A stretch of DNA of 64,000 nucleotides from Celeribacter neptunius (GCF_900113955.1 NZ_FORH01000001.1:736395-800394), one strand, 5' to 3'; shown: positions 40,664 through 50,551, counted from the first letter of the stretch. Notes: generated by a model not told the origin, from the letters alone. Numbers and translations: made by a program.

Positions 40664-41644
40664 TCACACCGAACAGGACGCGCCCCCCAAGACGCAGAAT
40701 TTCGCGCAATGAGGATGGTTGAGCGCCACGTCGCGAGAGGCCTCTTCGAGCGTTGCGCCGAGATCGAATTCCGCCTCATAGGGCAGGAGCGTACAGGCCA
40801 CGACCGAAGGGCGCTGGCCCTTGCGCTTCACCACCATGCGCGACGAGGCGCACATCACATCCTTGGGGTCCTTGCCGAGAATGCCCCAGCAGGCGGTGGT
40901 GATTTCCGGTACTTCGGCGCTGAGATCCATTTCCGGGAAGATCACCGTCATGCCCGGGTTCTCGGCGTCGATCTCATAGCGGCGCTCGGCGAAGAGCGCG
41001 GCGAACCCGGCGCGGGTTTCGGCCTCGCTGTCATGCCAGAGCGAGCGCGCCGCCACGGCCATCGGGATGCCATGATCGCGCAGCCAATCCATGCCGGCAA
41101 GTGTCACGCGATAGCTCCCGGCGCCGCGCATCTCGTCATGATGCGCCTCGGCAAAATGATCGAGCGAGACGCGGAGCGTCAGTTTTTCGGGGAAGTCACG
41201 GTTGAGCGCGATCAGCCCCTCCTGCACCTGCGGCCGCTGCATCGGGCGCATGGCATTGGTCAGGATCAGCAGCTCATAGCCGCGGGTCAGCGCGGCCCGG
41301 GCCATCTGAATCATCTCCGGGTTCATGAAGGGCTCGCCGCCGGTAAAGGCGATCTCGCGCGGTCGGTCTTTGCGGGTGTGCAACTCGTCGAGATAGGTCT
41401 CGACCTCGGCGGTGCTCAGATAGGTCAGCGCATCATTGCTGGGCGAGCTGTCGATATAGCAATTCACACAGGTGATGTTGCACAGTGTCCCGGTGTTGAA
41501 CCAAAGCGTCTGCAGCCCGTTCAGCGCCACCGTCGCCCGTGTCTCGCCCTTGGCGGTCACCTCCGGGTGCTGAAATTTGCCCTGATTGGCCGGAGTGGTC
41601 TCGGCCCGGGCATGGGGAGCGGGAATCGCATCGTGGTCTTTCAT
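40664..41644 (-). CDS. Radical SAM protein, function unknown
   Basis: The 326-residue enzyme has the cluster motif CNITCVNC (residues 55, 59, 62) followed by YIDSSPSNDALTYLSTAEVE. The SAM-contacting segment is EIAFTGGEPFMNPEM. C-terminal cysteines occur in ITTACWGILG, DVMCASSRM, VVACTLLP, and the closing HCAKFCVLGGASCSV, which could hold a second cluster. The first ~45 residues are a less conserved lead. It stands alone, convergent with the HNH gene and divergent from zwf. No peptide gene is adjacent, and the substrate is unknown. Confidence 0.88.
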   Translation of the reverse strand: MKDHDAIPAPHARAETTPANQGKFQHPEVTAKGETRATVALNGLQTLWFNTGTLCNITCVNCYIDSSPSNDALTYLSTAEVETYLDELHTRKDRPREIAFTGGEPFMNPEMIQMARAALTRGYELLILTNAMRPMQRPQVQEGLIALNRDFPEKLTLRVSLDHFAEAHHDEMRGAGSYRVTLAGMDWLRDHGIPMAVAARSLWHDSEAETRAGFAALFAERRYEIDAENPGMTVIFPEMDLSAEVPEITTACWGILGKDPKDVMCASSRMVVKRKGQRPSVVACTLLPYEAEFDLGATLEEASRDVALNHPHCAKFCVLGGASCSV

Positions 41645-41831
41645 CTCGGGCCATCTTTCGGAACGGGGCGGTTCTCCGCAGGCTAAATCTTTGTCAGCGT
41701 GGTGAAAAGGTCTCACTTGAGCGGCTCACAGGGGCGTGAGCGGAGATTTGAGGCCTGTTCGGCCACTGCGGGGTTGAGAGCGATCAAAGCGATGCTAGAC
41801 TTTCGGGGGCCGTGGCGCTAGATCAGCATCA

Positions 41832-41843
41832 GTTAGCGCTAAC
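41832..41843. promoter_or_regulatory. Perfect palindromic operator upstream of zwf-pgl-pgi
   Basis: GTTAGCGCTAAC, a 12-base perfect palindrome with the AGCGCT core typical of LacI-family sugar regulators, lies 34 bases before the zwf start. The regulator is not in the window. Confidence 0.65.
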
Positions 41844-41877
41844 GCCTCAAAGCCCCTCGGGCGGAAAGGAAGACTTC

Positions 41878-43332
41878 ATGGCTTCGCGTGTCATTCCCGT
41901 AGATGATTTCGATCTGGTGATTTTCGGGGGCACGGGCGATCTGGCCCGGCGCAAGATCCTCCCCGGACTGTACCGCCGCTTTTGTGCCGGGCAGATGCCC
42001 GAAACGGCGCGGATCATCGGTGCGGCCCGATCCGAACATGACACGGAGGAATTCCGGCAAATCGTGCGGGCCGCCATCATCGAGTTCTCCGCCACGCACA
42101 CCTGCGACGAAGGCCAGATCGGCGCCTTTCTCAAGCAGCTCGAATATGTTCAGGTCGATGCCAGGGGCGATCAGGGCTGGACGGATCTCAAGGCGCTGAT
42201 GCGCGACGGGGTGATCAAATCCTATTATTTCTCGGTGGCGCCTTCGCTGTTCGGCGATCTCGCCGAACGTCTGATGAGCTTCGGCATTGCCGATCGCGAG
42301 GCAAGGATCGTGGTCGAGAAACCCTTTGGCCGCGATCTCGGGAGCGCCCGCAAGCTCAACGGCGATCTTGCCAAGCATTTCGACGAGACCCAGATCTACC
42401 GCATCGATCATTACCTCGGCAAAGAGACGGTGCAGAACCTGATGGCCGTGCGTTTCGGCAATATCCTGTTCGAACCGCTGTGGAACAGCCAATATGTCGA
42501 TCACATCCAGATCACCGTGGCCGAGACCGTCGGGGTCGGCGGGCGTGGCGAATATTACGATAAATCCGGCGCCATGCGCGATATGGTCCAGAACCACCTG
42601 ATGCAGCTTTTGTGCCTGATTGCGATGGAGCCGCCCTCGCGGTTTGACCCGGATGCGGTGCGCGACGAGAAGCTCAAGGTGATCCGGGCGCTGGAGCCGG
42701 TGGAGCACCACGATATCGTGCGTGGCCAATATGATTCGACCGAGGATGAACCGTCCTATCGCGAAGATTCCGGCGATCCGCGGTCGCATACTGAGAGTTT
42801 CATCGCGCTGCGCTGCAAGATTTCCAACTGGCGGTGGGCCGGCACGCCGTTCTACCTGCGCACCGGCAAGAAGCTCAAGGCCCGCGCCTCCGAGATCGCG
42901 GTGATGTTCAAGGACGCGCCGCATTCGATCTTTGGCGAAGAGGCCGGGCGGCATGCCAATGTGCTCTCGATCCGGCTGCAGCCCAACGAGGGCATGACGC
43001 TCAAGGTGACGATCAAGGAGCCGGGCCCGGGCGGCATGCGCCTGATCGATGTGCCGCTCGACATGTCCTTTGCCGAGGCTCTGGGCGAGGATGCCGAGGA
43101 AATCACCGATGCTTACGAGCGGCTGATCATGGACGTGATCCGGGGCAACCAGACGCTGTTCATGCGCGGCGATGAGGTCGAGGCAGCCTGGGCCTGGACC
43201 GATCCGCTGATCGAGAGCTGGGAGAAACGCGGAGACGTGCCGCAGCTCTATGATGCCTATTCCTCGGGGCCCGAAGATGCGGCGATGATGCTGCATCAGG
43301 AGGGGCGTCGCTGGCGGGAGATCAAGGAATGA
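41878..43332 (+). CDS. zwf: Glucose-6-phosphate 1-dehydrogenase
   Basis: The 484-residue protein has an N-terminal dinucleotide fold with VIFGGTGDLARRKILPGLY. The substrate-binding signature is YRIDHYLGKETVQNLMAVRF, containing the catalytic His, and WAGTPFYLRTGKKL follows further on. It oxidises glucose-6-phosphate to 6-phosphogluconolactone with NADP or NAD, starting the Entner-Doudoroff and pentose phosphate routes. The start at 41878 has AAAGGA upstream and directly precedes the conserved domain. pgl overlaps its stop by four bases. The palindromic operator upstream suggests sugar-responsive repression. Confidence 0.97.
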   Translation: MASRVIPVDDFDLVIFGGTGDLARRKILPGLYRRFCAGQMPETARIIGAARSEHDTEEFRQIVRAAIIEFSATHTCDEGQIGAFLKQLEYVQVDARGDQGWTDLKALMRDGVIKSYYFSVAPSLFGDLAERLMSFGIADREARIVVEKPFGRDLGSARKLNGDLAKHFDETQIYRIDHYLGKETVQNLMAVRFGNILFEPLWNSQYVDHIQITVAETVGVGGRGEYYDKSGAMRDMVQNHLMQLLCLIAMEPPSRFDPDAVRDEKLKVIRALEPVEHHDIVRGQYDSTEDEPSYREDSGDPRSHTESFIALRCKISNWRWAGTPFYLRTGKKLKARASEIAVMFKDAPHSIFGEEAGRHANVLSIRLQPNEGMTLKVTIKEPGPGGMRLIDVPLDMSFAEALGEDAEEITDAYERLIMDVIRGNQTLFMRGDEVEAAWAWTDPLIESWEKRGDVPQLYDAYSSGPEDAAMMLHQEGRRWREIKE

Positions 43333-44000
43333 ACCTCATCGAATACCCCGACCGCGATGTGATGCTCCTGGATCTGGCCAACAAGATCGCCGGTGAATTG
43401 CGCGCCGGTTTGGAACAGCATGAGCGCGTCAGTTTCTGTGTCCCCGGCGGCACCACGCCCGGCCCGGTGTTCGACACGCTTTCGGGCGTGTCGCTGGATT
43501 GGGACCGGGTCGACGTGCTGCTGAATGACGAACGCTGGGTGCCGGAAACATCGGAGCGCTCGAATACGGCGCTGCTGAAACGCCGGCTTCTGGTCGGCAA
43601 GGCGGCAAGCGCCCGTCTGATCCCGCTGCATCGCGATGTGCCCACACCGGAAGACGGGCTCGAGGCGCTGATGCCGGCGGTGGAGGCGGTGTTGCCGCTC
43701 AATGTGCTTTTGCTCGGCATGGGCACGGATATGCACACGGCGAGCCTTTTCCCGGGCGCCGATCAGCTCGAGCTCGGTCTCTCGGATGCGGCGCCGACGC
43801 TTTTGGCGATGCGGGCACCGGGGGCGCCCGAGCCGCGCATCACGCTTTCGGCTGAGGCGCTCAAGACCGCGATCTCGACGCATATTCTGATCACCGGGCC
43901 GGAAAAGCGCGCGGCGCTGGAGCGCGCCCAGTCGCTGTCGCCGATGGAGGCGCCGGTGAGTGCCTTCCTGCCGGAGGCCAGCGTGCATTGGGCGCCCTGA
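43329..44000 (+). CDS. pgl: 6-phosphogluconolactonase
   Basis: The 223-residue DevB/Pgl-type protein has FCVPGGTTPGPVFDTLSG near residue 36, VLLNDERWVPETSERSN near 71 and LLLGMGTDMHTASLFPGAD near 132, the three conserved regions. The enzyme hydrolyses 6-phosphogluconolactone to 6-phosphogluconate. Its start overlaps the zwf stop (ATGA), indicating coupled translation within the zwf-pgl-pgi operon. Confidence 0.95.
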   Translation: MNLIEYPDRDVMLLDLANKIAGELRAGLEQHERVSFCVPGGTTPGPVFDTLSGVSLDWDRVDVLLNDERWVPETSERSNTALLKRRLLVGKAASARLIPLHRDVPTPEDGLEALMPAVEAVLPLNVLLLGMGTDMHTASLFPGADQLELGLSDAAPTLLAMRAPGAPEPRITLSAEALKTAISTHILITGPEKRAALERAQSLSPMEAPVSAFLPEASVHWAP

Positions 44001-44147
44001 GCCCGGTCATGGGATGTGCCCTGTCATTTTGCCGTCTGAAAATCGCGCGGCTTCGCGTAAGGCTTAGCGAGACTGTAATAAATCGCATATAGAGGAAAGT
44101 GGGGCGCATCGTGATCTGTCGCCCCGAACGGCCCTTAAGGAGACGAT

Positions 44148-45770
44148 ATGAGTGTTGATTTTGCCGCTTTGAAAGCCCTGAAGGCCGAGGCCGGGGACCG
44201 TCATATTCTGGATCTGTTTGCCGAGGACGAAGATCGCGCCAGCCGCTATTCGGCGATGGCCGATGGTCTCCTGTTCGATTATTCGAAAACCAATATCGAC
44301 GATGCCACGCGCGCGGCGCTGTTCGGCCTGCTGGATCAGGCGGGCGTGGCGGCGAAGCGCGAGGCGATGTTCACCGGCGAAAAGATCAACGACACCGAGG
44401 GCCGCGCCGTGCTGCATACCGCGCTGCGCAATCTCGACGGTGGCCCGGTCATGGTCGAGGGCAAGGATGTCATGCCCTCTGTGCGTCATACGCTGGCGCG
44501 GATGGATGATTTCGCCGACCGGGTGCGACGCGGTCAGATCTCCGGCTATTCCGGCACGGCCTTTGAACATGTGGTGAATATCGGCATCGGCGGCTCCGAT
44601 CTCGGGCCGGTCATGGCCTATATGGCGCTGCATCCTTTTGCCGACGGGCCGAAATGCCATTTCGTCTCCAATGTCGACGGCGCGCATATCCATGACGTGC
44701 TCTCGAAGCTCAATCCGCAGACCACGCTGATCGTGGTTTCTTCCAAGACCTTCACCACGATCGAGACCATGACCAATGCCCGGACCGCGCGCGACTGGCT
44801 GGTGTCCGCGGTGGGCGAAGAGGGGGTGTCGAAACATTTCGCCGCCGTCTCCACCGCGCGCGACAAGACCGCCGAATTCGGGATCGATCCCGATCTGGTC
44901 TTCGGTTTCGACGATTGGGTCGGCGGTCGCTATTCGGTCTGGGGGCCGATCGGCCTGTCGCTGATGCTGGCCATCGGGCCGCAACGCTTTGCCGAATTCC
45001 TGCGCGGCGGGCAGGCGATGGACCGGCATTTCCGCGAGGCCAAGGTGGAAGACAACCTGCCGATGCTTCTGGCGCTTGTGGGCGTCTGGCACAATCAGGT
45101 CTGCGGCTATGCCACGCGCGCGGTGCTGCCCTATGAGCAGCGGCTGCTACGGCTTCCGGCCTATCTCCAGCAGCTGGAGATGGAGAGCAATGGCAAGCGC
45201 GTCGCCATGGACGGCACGGACCTGCCTTTCGACAGCGGGCCCGTCGTTTGGGGCGAACCCGGCACCAACGGCCAGCACGCGTTTTACCAGTTGATCCATC
45301 AGGGCACCCGGGTCGTGCCCTGCGAATTCATGGTCGGCCGCCACGGGTTCGAACGCGGGTTGGCACATCAGCATGAGCTTCTGGTCGCCAATTGTCTGGC
45401 CCAGTCCGAAGCGCTTCTGCGTGGCAGGACCCTCGAAGAAGCTACGGAAATCATGACCAAAAAAGGTTTCGAAGGGGCGGAGCTCGAGCGTCAGGCGCGG
45501 CATCGTGTCTTCCCGGGCAACCGGCCCTCGACGACACTCGCCTATGACAAGCTGACGCCCTTTGTACTGGGGCAGGTCATCGCCCTTTACGAGCATCGCG
45601 TCTTTGTCGAAGGCGTGATCCTCGGGATAAACTCCTACGATCAATGGGGCGTCGAACTGGGCAAGGAGTTGGCGCTCGCCCTGCAACCGGTTCTGGCCGG
45701 GGAAAGCGATGGCGCGGGCAAGGACGGATCGACCCTGCAGCTCGTAAATTACCTGAAGATGAACCCGTAA
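44148..45770 (+). CDS. pgi: Glucose-6-phosphate isomerase
   Basis: The 540-residue protein has both PGI signatures: [19 protein letters not shown] in the first and the C-terminal region with [17 protein letters not shown]. It interconverts glucose-6-phosphate and fructose-6-phosphate, letting triose recycle into the Entner-Doudoroff pathway. The start has AAGGAGACG upstream. It follows pgl after 147 bases, a gap that could hold its own promoter or a processing site. The gene is convergent with xerD. Confidence 0.97.
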   Translation: MSVDFAALKALKAEAGDRHILDLFAEDEDRASRYSAMADGLLFDYSKTNIDDATRAALFGLLDQAGVAAKREAMFTGEKINDTEGRAVLHTALRNLDGGPVMVEGKDVMPSVRHTLARMDDFADRVRRGQISGYSGTAFEHVVNIGIGGSDLGPVMAYMALHPFADGPKCHFVSNVDGAHIHDVLSKLNPQTTLIVVSSKTFTTIETMTNARTARDWLVSAVGEEGVSKHFAAVSTARDKTAEFGIDPDLVFGFDDWVGGRYSVWGPIGLSLMLAIGPQRFAEFLRGGQAMDRHFREAKVEDNLPMLLALVGVWHNQVCGYATRAVLPYEQRLLRLPAYLQQLEMESNGKRVAMDGTDLPFDSGPVVWGEPGTNGQHAFYQLIHQGTRVVPCEFMVGRHGFERGLAHQHELLVANCLAQSEALLRGRTLEEATEIMTKKGFEGAELERQARHRVFPGNRPSTTLAYDKLTPFVLGQVIALYEHRVFVEGVILGINSYDQWGVELGKELALALQPVLAGESDGAGKDGSTLQLVNYLKMNP

Positions 45771-45885
45771 GCCGCTGATAAGGCTACGCCTTGATGAGGT
45801 TTTGCGCGCCCTTTCGGGCGTTGCCCGGCGCGGGGCATCGACCGATGCTCAAGCCCGGCAAGCCGCACCCGCGGCGATTTGCGCC

Positions 45886-46827
45886 TCACTCCTTGGCCAG
45901 CGGATGATGGGTGAGCACCAGCTCTTTCAACCGTTCGTCGAGGACATGGGTGTAGATCTCGGTGGTTGACAGGTCGGCATGGCCGAGAAGCGTCTGGATC
46001 GCCCTGAGATCCGCCCCATGCGCCAGAAGATGGGTGGCAAACGCATGGCGCAGCGTGTGCGGCGTGACCTTGGCGGGCGAGACCCCGGCGGCGACCGCGA
46101 TTTCCTTGATCAGCTTGTAGAACCCGTCGCGGGTGATATGGCCCTGTCTGGCGTGTGACGGAAAGAGAAAGAGCGAAGGCTTCTTGCCCTTCTCCCGCTT
46201 CTGGAGATCTTCTGCGCTGTCGCGGGTCTCGAGCCAATCTTTCAGCGCGGCGCGCGCGGGCTGCGACAGCGGCACCATCCGCTCCTTGCCGCCCTTGCCG
46301 AGCACCAGCAACATCCGCGGATCGCCACGACAGGCGGACACCGGCAGCGAGATCAGCTCCGAGACCCGCATGCCGGTGGCGTAGAGAATTTCCATCAGAC
46401 AGGTGTTGCGCAGCCGGTCTTCCGCATGGCGCCCAACCGCCCGCGCGGCCTCCAAAAGCCGGCTCACCTCGTCTTCGGAGAGCGTCTTGGGCAGGCGCTT
46501 CACCCGCCCGGGCCCCTTGATCTGGATCGCCGGATTGTCGCCGCGCCAGCCCTCTTCGAAGGCAAAGCGGTAGAGCTGTTTGATCGAGGAGAGCCGGCGC
46601 GCCCGCGTCGATTGCGCCAGGCCTTCGGCCTCGCAGGCCACGAGATAGGCTTCGATATCGTCGCGCCCAGCGCTCTCGAAACTTCTGCCCCGTCGTGCGA
46701 GCCAGTCGGAAAAGCCGACAAGATCGCGGCCATAGGAGAGACGCGTGTTCTCGGCGGCGCCAAGCTCGGCCATCTGCGCCTCGGAAAAACTGGAAATCCA
46801 GCGGGCATCCTGCGGCGCGATACTCAT
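45886..46827 (-). CDS. xerD: Site-specific tyrosine recombinase XerD
   Basis: The protein has 313 residues. The SAM-like N-terminal core-binding domain (TRLSYGRDLVGFSDWLARRG) precedes the catalytic domain. The catalytic residues are Arg in ILYATGMRVSELISL, the His-x-x-Arg in TPHTLRHAFATHLLAHGA, His in LLGHADLSTTEIYTH and the nucleophile Tyr in IYTHV. XerD with XerC resolves chromosome dimers at dif. No dif site was identified here. Its start overlaps the upstream exported-protein gene by four bases. Confidence 0.94.
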   Translation of the reverse strand: MSIAPQDARWISSFSEAQMAELGAAENTRLSYGRDLVGFSDWLARRGRSFESAGRDDIEAYLVACEAEGLAQSTRARRLSSIKQLYRFAFEEGWRGDNPAIQIKGPGRVKRLPKTLSEDEVSRLLEAARAVGRHAEDRLRNTCLMEILYATGMRVSELISLPVSACRGDPRMLLVLGKGGKERMVPLSQPARAALKDWLETRDSAEDLQKREKGKKPSLFLFPSHARQGHITRDGFYKLIKEIAVAAGVSPAKVTPHTLRHAFATHLLAHGADLRAIQTLLGHADLSTTEIYTHVLDERLKELVLTHHPLAKE

Positions 46828-48395
46828 CCGCGTCGTTCCAGCAACAAGAGTTCGAGCGCCGCCCGCCGCGCCGTGGCCTCGAGCCCGATGGCGCGGAAGA
46901 ATTGCAGCGCGTCCGAGAGCTCGTCCTGATCGCCCATGGCGCCGCCTTCCAGAAGCTCGATCGCGCGCAGGATCGCCTCGCCCAGACGGCCCTCATCGAC
47001 CAGCGTGGTCAGCCGCACCGGGATGCCGGAGGATTTGAAGCCCTCGGCAATGGCCCGGGCCTGCGCGCTGCCGGGCCGGCCGGTCGGCAGATCCCCCAGC
47101 GCGATGCCCTGCAAGAAGGCCTGCTCGCGGTCGAGTGCCGGTTTCCAGGTGAGCGCGATCTTCTCGTAATCCGGCGACAGGAGCGCCACGTCGAAGGCGA
47201 TCTCCGAGGCCGCGCCGCTCAGGCTGAGTTTCGAGAGCGGCGTGGCGAAAAGCTCGGCGAAGACGTTCTGCAAACCTGCGGCGCGCATTTCGTTCCAGAC
47301 CGGGGGCAGGGTGCGGGCGACCGCATCGGGGTCCTGCTCGTTGAGTGCGGTCTCGAAATTCTGCAGCGCGTCGATCCGGTCCCAGATGCCGCCGGAGGCC
47401 GCCGGCAGATGTTCGGACCAGATGCCGAGCCAGCGGTTGGGCGAGAGCGCGCCGACACGCGCCAGCCGCTCGGCCGCCGTGGCCCGTGCCTTCCAGCCGG
47501 AGGTGGCGCGCAGGTCGCTTTGTGCAAAGGCCAGCGGCAGGGATGTGGTCGGCAGTGGCTCGCCGATGGCTTCCATCAGGCGAAAGGTCAAAGGCGTCGG
47601 ATGATCCGGGATCGGCAGCGGCGGCTCCCCCTCGAACAGGTCGGGGTCGAGAAAACGCGCCAGAAGCGTGCCCTGGTTTTCCGGGATCAGCCCCAGGGCC
47701 TCGCCGGTTTCAAGCGTCAGCGCCGCCGCGCTCCAATCGCCGCCGCGCGCGAGGCAGAAGATCCGAGCCTGCAGCGAAGGCGACAGGCCGGGCGTATGGG
47801 TGAGCCTTTGACAGGCCTCATCCTCGGTGCCCAAGAGCAGTTTCGTGTCGAACGCACGGCGGAAGATCGCCGGCGTGCTGAGACCGGCGAGATCGACCAG
47901 CGCATTGGCCTCGTCGAGAAGCCCCTGCGAGAGCAGCGCATCGACGCGGGTCAGAAACAGCCGCCCGTCGCGATCGGAGCGTATCGGCGGGTCCAGTTCG
48001 GCCAGAACCAGCGTGTTCAACAGCCGGCGCGAGGCCGGCAGAAGATCGGAGCGGGTCGAGATCACGCTGATCCGCCGGGCAATGTCGGTGGCGTCCGAGG
48101 CGCCCCAGAGCGCCCGCGGCAGGCCGGTGACCGATGGCGCCAAAAGTCCGGCGCTGTCCGGGTCCGGGGCATCCAGAGGCAGGACGGTGACCGTTTCCGG
48201 CAGGGCACTCTCGGCAATGTCGCTGGTGTCGGGGACCGGCGCCGGGCGCGGCGCGTCAAGCGTATCGGAGAGCCAGTCGATGGCGGAAATCGGCTTTTGT
48301 GCCGCGCTCTGTTCCTGTCCGGCGGCCGGCAGCGCCAATGCAAGCGCCAGCGGCAGGGCGTTCAACATCACGGGGAGGGAGGGACGCCGCCGCAT
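46824..48395 (-). CDS. Exported protein of 523 residues, function unknown
   Basis: A signal peptide ([20 protein letters not shown], cleavage near ALPAAGQE) precedes a long, Ala/Leu-rich helical protein. The helices look like repeat-type (TPR or SEL-like) units, e.g. LLSQGLLDEANALVDLAGLS, ARIFCLARGGDWSAAALTL and GRLGEAILRAIELLEGG, but no clean consensus can be counted. It is conserved upstream of xerD in related genomes as far as I recall. It overlaps xerD by four bases and ends four bases after a small membrane protein gene, so the three form one operon. A periplasmic scaffold role is a guess. Confidence 0.8.
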   Translation of the reverse strand: MRRRPSLPVMLNALPLALALALPAAGQEQSAAQKPISAIDWLSDTLDAPRPAPVPDTSDIAESALPETVTVLPLDAPDPDSAGLLAPSVTGLPRALWGASDATDIARRISVISTRSDLLPASRRLLNTLVLAELDPPIRSDRDGRLFLTRVDALLSQGLLDEANALVDLAGLSTPAIFRRAFDTKLLLGTEDEACQRLTHTPGLSPSLQARIFCLARGGDWSAAALTLETGEALGLIPENQGTLLARFLDPDLFEGEPPLPIPDHPTPLTFRLMEAIGEPLPTTSLPLAFAQSDLRATSGWKARATAAERLARVGALSPNRWLGIWSEHLPAASGGIWDRIDALQNFETALNEQDPDAVARTLPPVWNEMRAAGLQNVFAELFATPLSKLSLSGAASEIAFDVALLSPDYEKIALTWKPALDREQAFLQGIALGDLPTGRPGSAQARAIAEGFKSSGIPVRLTTLVDEGRLGEAILRAIELLEGGAMGDQDELSDALQFFRAIGLEATARRAALELLLLERRG

Positions 48396-48399
48396 GGCC

Positions 48400-48537
48400 T
48401 CACTTGAGCTCGATCGTGGCCGGCACCCGTTGTTCGGTGCGTTCCGGGGACAGGTCACCGACATAGGCAAAGCCGATGAAGCCGATCAGGCCGAGAAGGA
48501 TCAATATGGCCAAAAGCCGGAACAGAAATTTGCGCAA
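48400..48537 (-). CDS. 45-residue small membrane protein with TTG start
   Basis: On the minus strand TTG at 48537 follows GGAGG with suitable spacing. The product begins MRKFLFRLLAILILLGLIGF, a single membrane helix, and ends with a short polar tail (DLSPERTEQRVPATIELK). Five bases after its first stop base the 523-residue gene begins, which supports an operon. It is too short for most gene finders. The function is unknown. Confidence 0.7.
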   Translation of the reverse strand: MRKFLFRLLAILILLGLIGFIGFAYVGDLSPERTEQRVPATIELK

Positions 48538-48755
48538 CGTCGACTGCCTCCGTTTGTGCCCGTGTTGCGGGCGGCATTTTTCCGGATTGCCGGGCTTTTT
48601 TCTGCCGGTTCCGGTTTTCTTGGTTTTATATATGGCATTTTCCGAGAGATCACGCCATTGAAGGAGCGAAATTTTTGTCGGCGGGAATTTGCCGCAAAGA
48701 TTGAAGGCGGCATAGAAAGCTGTACCGAAAGAGGCGAGGGGAAGAAACGAGGCAG

Positions 48756-49304
48756 ATGGCGAAGGGTTTGAGGAAGACGGTGGCCCTCGTGGGCATGATG
48801 GGGGCGGGAAAAACCGCCGTGGGCAAGGCTCTCGCGAGCCAGCTCGAGGTCCCGTTTCTGGATTCGGATGCCGAAATTGTGAAGGCGGCGGATCGCTCGA
48901 TTGCCGAGATTTTCGAGGAACATGGCGAAGCGTTCTTTCGTAAACGCGAGAGCGAGGTGATCGGCCGGTTGCTGGATTCGCAGCGCGCCATCCTGTCCAC
49001 GGGCGGTGGCGCCTATCTTTCGGCCGACAATCGCGCGATGATTTCCGAGCGCGGCGTCGCGGTCTGGCTCAAGGCCGATCTCGATCTTCTGTGGTCGCGG
49101 GTGCGGCACAAGACGACCCGGCCATTGCTGCGCACCGACACCCCCTATGAGACGCTCAAGGCGCTGGCACTGGCGCGCGAACCGTTCTATGCCCAGGCCG
49201 AGCTGATCGTCGAGGCGGAGCCGGGGCTGTCGATCGAGGCCATGGCCGAAAAGGTGGTCCGCGCGCTCGCAAAGAAGGGCGATATTCTGGAGGATGATCA
49301 ATGA
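48756..49304 (+). CDS. aroK: Shikimate kinase
   Basis: The protein has 182 residues. The P-loop is VGMMGAGKTAVGKALASQL, followed by the shikimate-binding DSDAEIVKAADRSIAEIFEE and the ILSTGGGAYLS motif. The lid Arg is in TTRPLLRT. It phosphorylates shikimate in aromatic amino acid synthesis. It overlaps aroB by four bases, the usual aroK-aroB arrangement, and is divergent from the xerD operon. Confidence 0.96.
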   Translation: MAKGLRKTVALVGMMGAGKTAVGKALASQLEVPFLDSDAEIVKAADRSIAEIFEEHGEAFFRKRESEVIGRLLDSQRAILSTGGGAYLSADNRAMISERGVAVWLKADLDLLWSRVRHKTTRPLLRTDTPYETLKALALAREPFYAQAELIVEAEPGLSIEAMAEKVVRALAKKGDILEDDQ

Positions 49305-50431
49305 GCTATGGAGCTGGACAGTTTCAAACGGTGCATGTGCCGCTTGGGGATCGCGCCTATGATGTGCGGATCGGCGAGGGTCTTGTGGCCGAGGCCGGCG
49401 CCCATATCGCCCCGCTTCTGGGCAAAAAGAAAAAGGTCTTCGTGCTGACCGACGAGACGGTCGCGGGGCTGCATCTCGAGGCCCTGCGTGCGGGGCTTGC
49501 CGCTTCGGGCATCGACATGGTGTCGCTGGCGCTGCCGGCGGGCGAGGGTACGAAAGCCTGGCCAGAGTTCACCCGCGCGGTGGAATGGCTTCTGGCCGAG
49601 AAATGTGAGCGCAAGGACGTGGTCGTCGCCTTTGGCGGCGGGGTGATCGGCGATCTGGCCGGCTTTGCCGCTTCGGTGCTGCGCCGGGGCGTGCGCTTTG
49701 TGCAGATCCCGACGACGCTTCTGGCCCAGGTCGACAGTTCGGTCGGCGGCAAGACCGGGATCAACGCGCCCCAGGGCAAAAACCTGATCGGTGCCTTTCA
49801 CCAGCCCTCGCTGGTCTTGGCCGACATTTCCATCCTCGGGACACTCAGCTTGCGCGATTTCCTGGCCGGCTATGGCGAGGTGCAGAAATACGGGCTCTTG
49901 GGCGATGAGAGCTTTTTCGAATGGCTCGAAGAGAACGGTCCAGCACTGGCGGCGGGTGACATGGCGCTTCGCGCCGAGGCGGTGCGGCATTCCGTGCAGA
50001 TGAAAGCCGATATCGTGGTGCGCGACGAGACCGAACAGGGCGACCGCGCGCTTTTGAACCTTGGTCATACCTTCTGTCACGTGCTTGAGGCCGCGACCGG
50101 TTATGGCGACCGGCTGTTGCATGGCGAAGGCGTGGCGATCGGCTGTGCGTTGGCCTTTGAGCTGTCGTCCCGTCTGGGCCTCTGTTCGCAGGAGGCGCCG
50201 AGCCGCGTGCGCCAGCATCTCAAAGCCATGGGGATGAAATGCGACCTGTCGGATATCGAGGGCGATCTGCCCTCTGCCGAAGACCTGGTCGAGCTGATGG
50301 GGCAGGACAAAAAGGTGGTGGATGGCCAGCTCCGCTTCATCCTCGCCCGCGGCATTGGCGACGCTTTCGTCACCGCCGACGTGCCGCGCGAAGCGGTGGT
50401 GCAGGTGTTGAAGGACGCGTTGGCGCAGTAG
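49301..50431 (+). CDS. aroB: 3-dehydroquinate synthase
   Basis: The 376-residue protein carries the NAD and metal-binding core FGGGVIGDLAGFAASVLRRG, then FVQIPTTLLAQVDSSVGGKT. The zinc ligands are Glu in LAGYGEVQKYGLL, and His in LLNLGHTFCHVLEA and LLHGEGVAIG. It closes DAHP to 3-dehydroquinate in the shikimate pathway. Translation is coupled to aroK. No terminator is obvious before the convergent small gene at 50552. Confidence 0.96.
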   Translation: MSYGAGQFQTVHVPLGDRAYDVRIGEGLVAEAGAHIAPLLGKKKKVFVLTDETVAGLHLEALRAGLAASGIDMVSLALPAGEGTKAWPEFTRAVEWLLAEKCERKDVVVAFGGGVIGDLAGFAASVLRRGVRFVQIPTTLLAQVDSSVGGKTGINAPQGKNLIGAFHQPSLVLADISILGTLSLRDFLAGYGEVQKYGLLGDESFFEWLEENGPALAAGDMALRAEAVRHSVQMKADIVVRDETEQGDRALLNLGHTFCHVLEAATGYGDRLLHGEGVAIGCALAFELSSRLGLCSQEAPSRVRQHLKAMGMKCDLSDIEGDLPSAEDLVELMGQDKKVVDGQLRFILARGIGDAFVTADVPREAVVQVLKDALAQ

Positions 50432-50551
50432 TCGCGAAGACGCGTCGTTGTGACGACCCCCTAAGCGCTGCTTCGGGGTGGTTCAGCCGCGAGACACGGC
50501 CGACAAGCTCAAGCCTCGATCAAAGGCGCCAACTCAAAGCGCGCAGACGCG

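Noticed and set aside
45886-46827. Phage or integron integrase
   Set aside because: Length, motifs and position fit housekeeping XerD; no tRNA or att site and no phage genes are adjacent.
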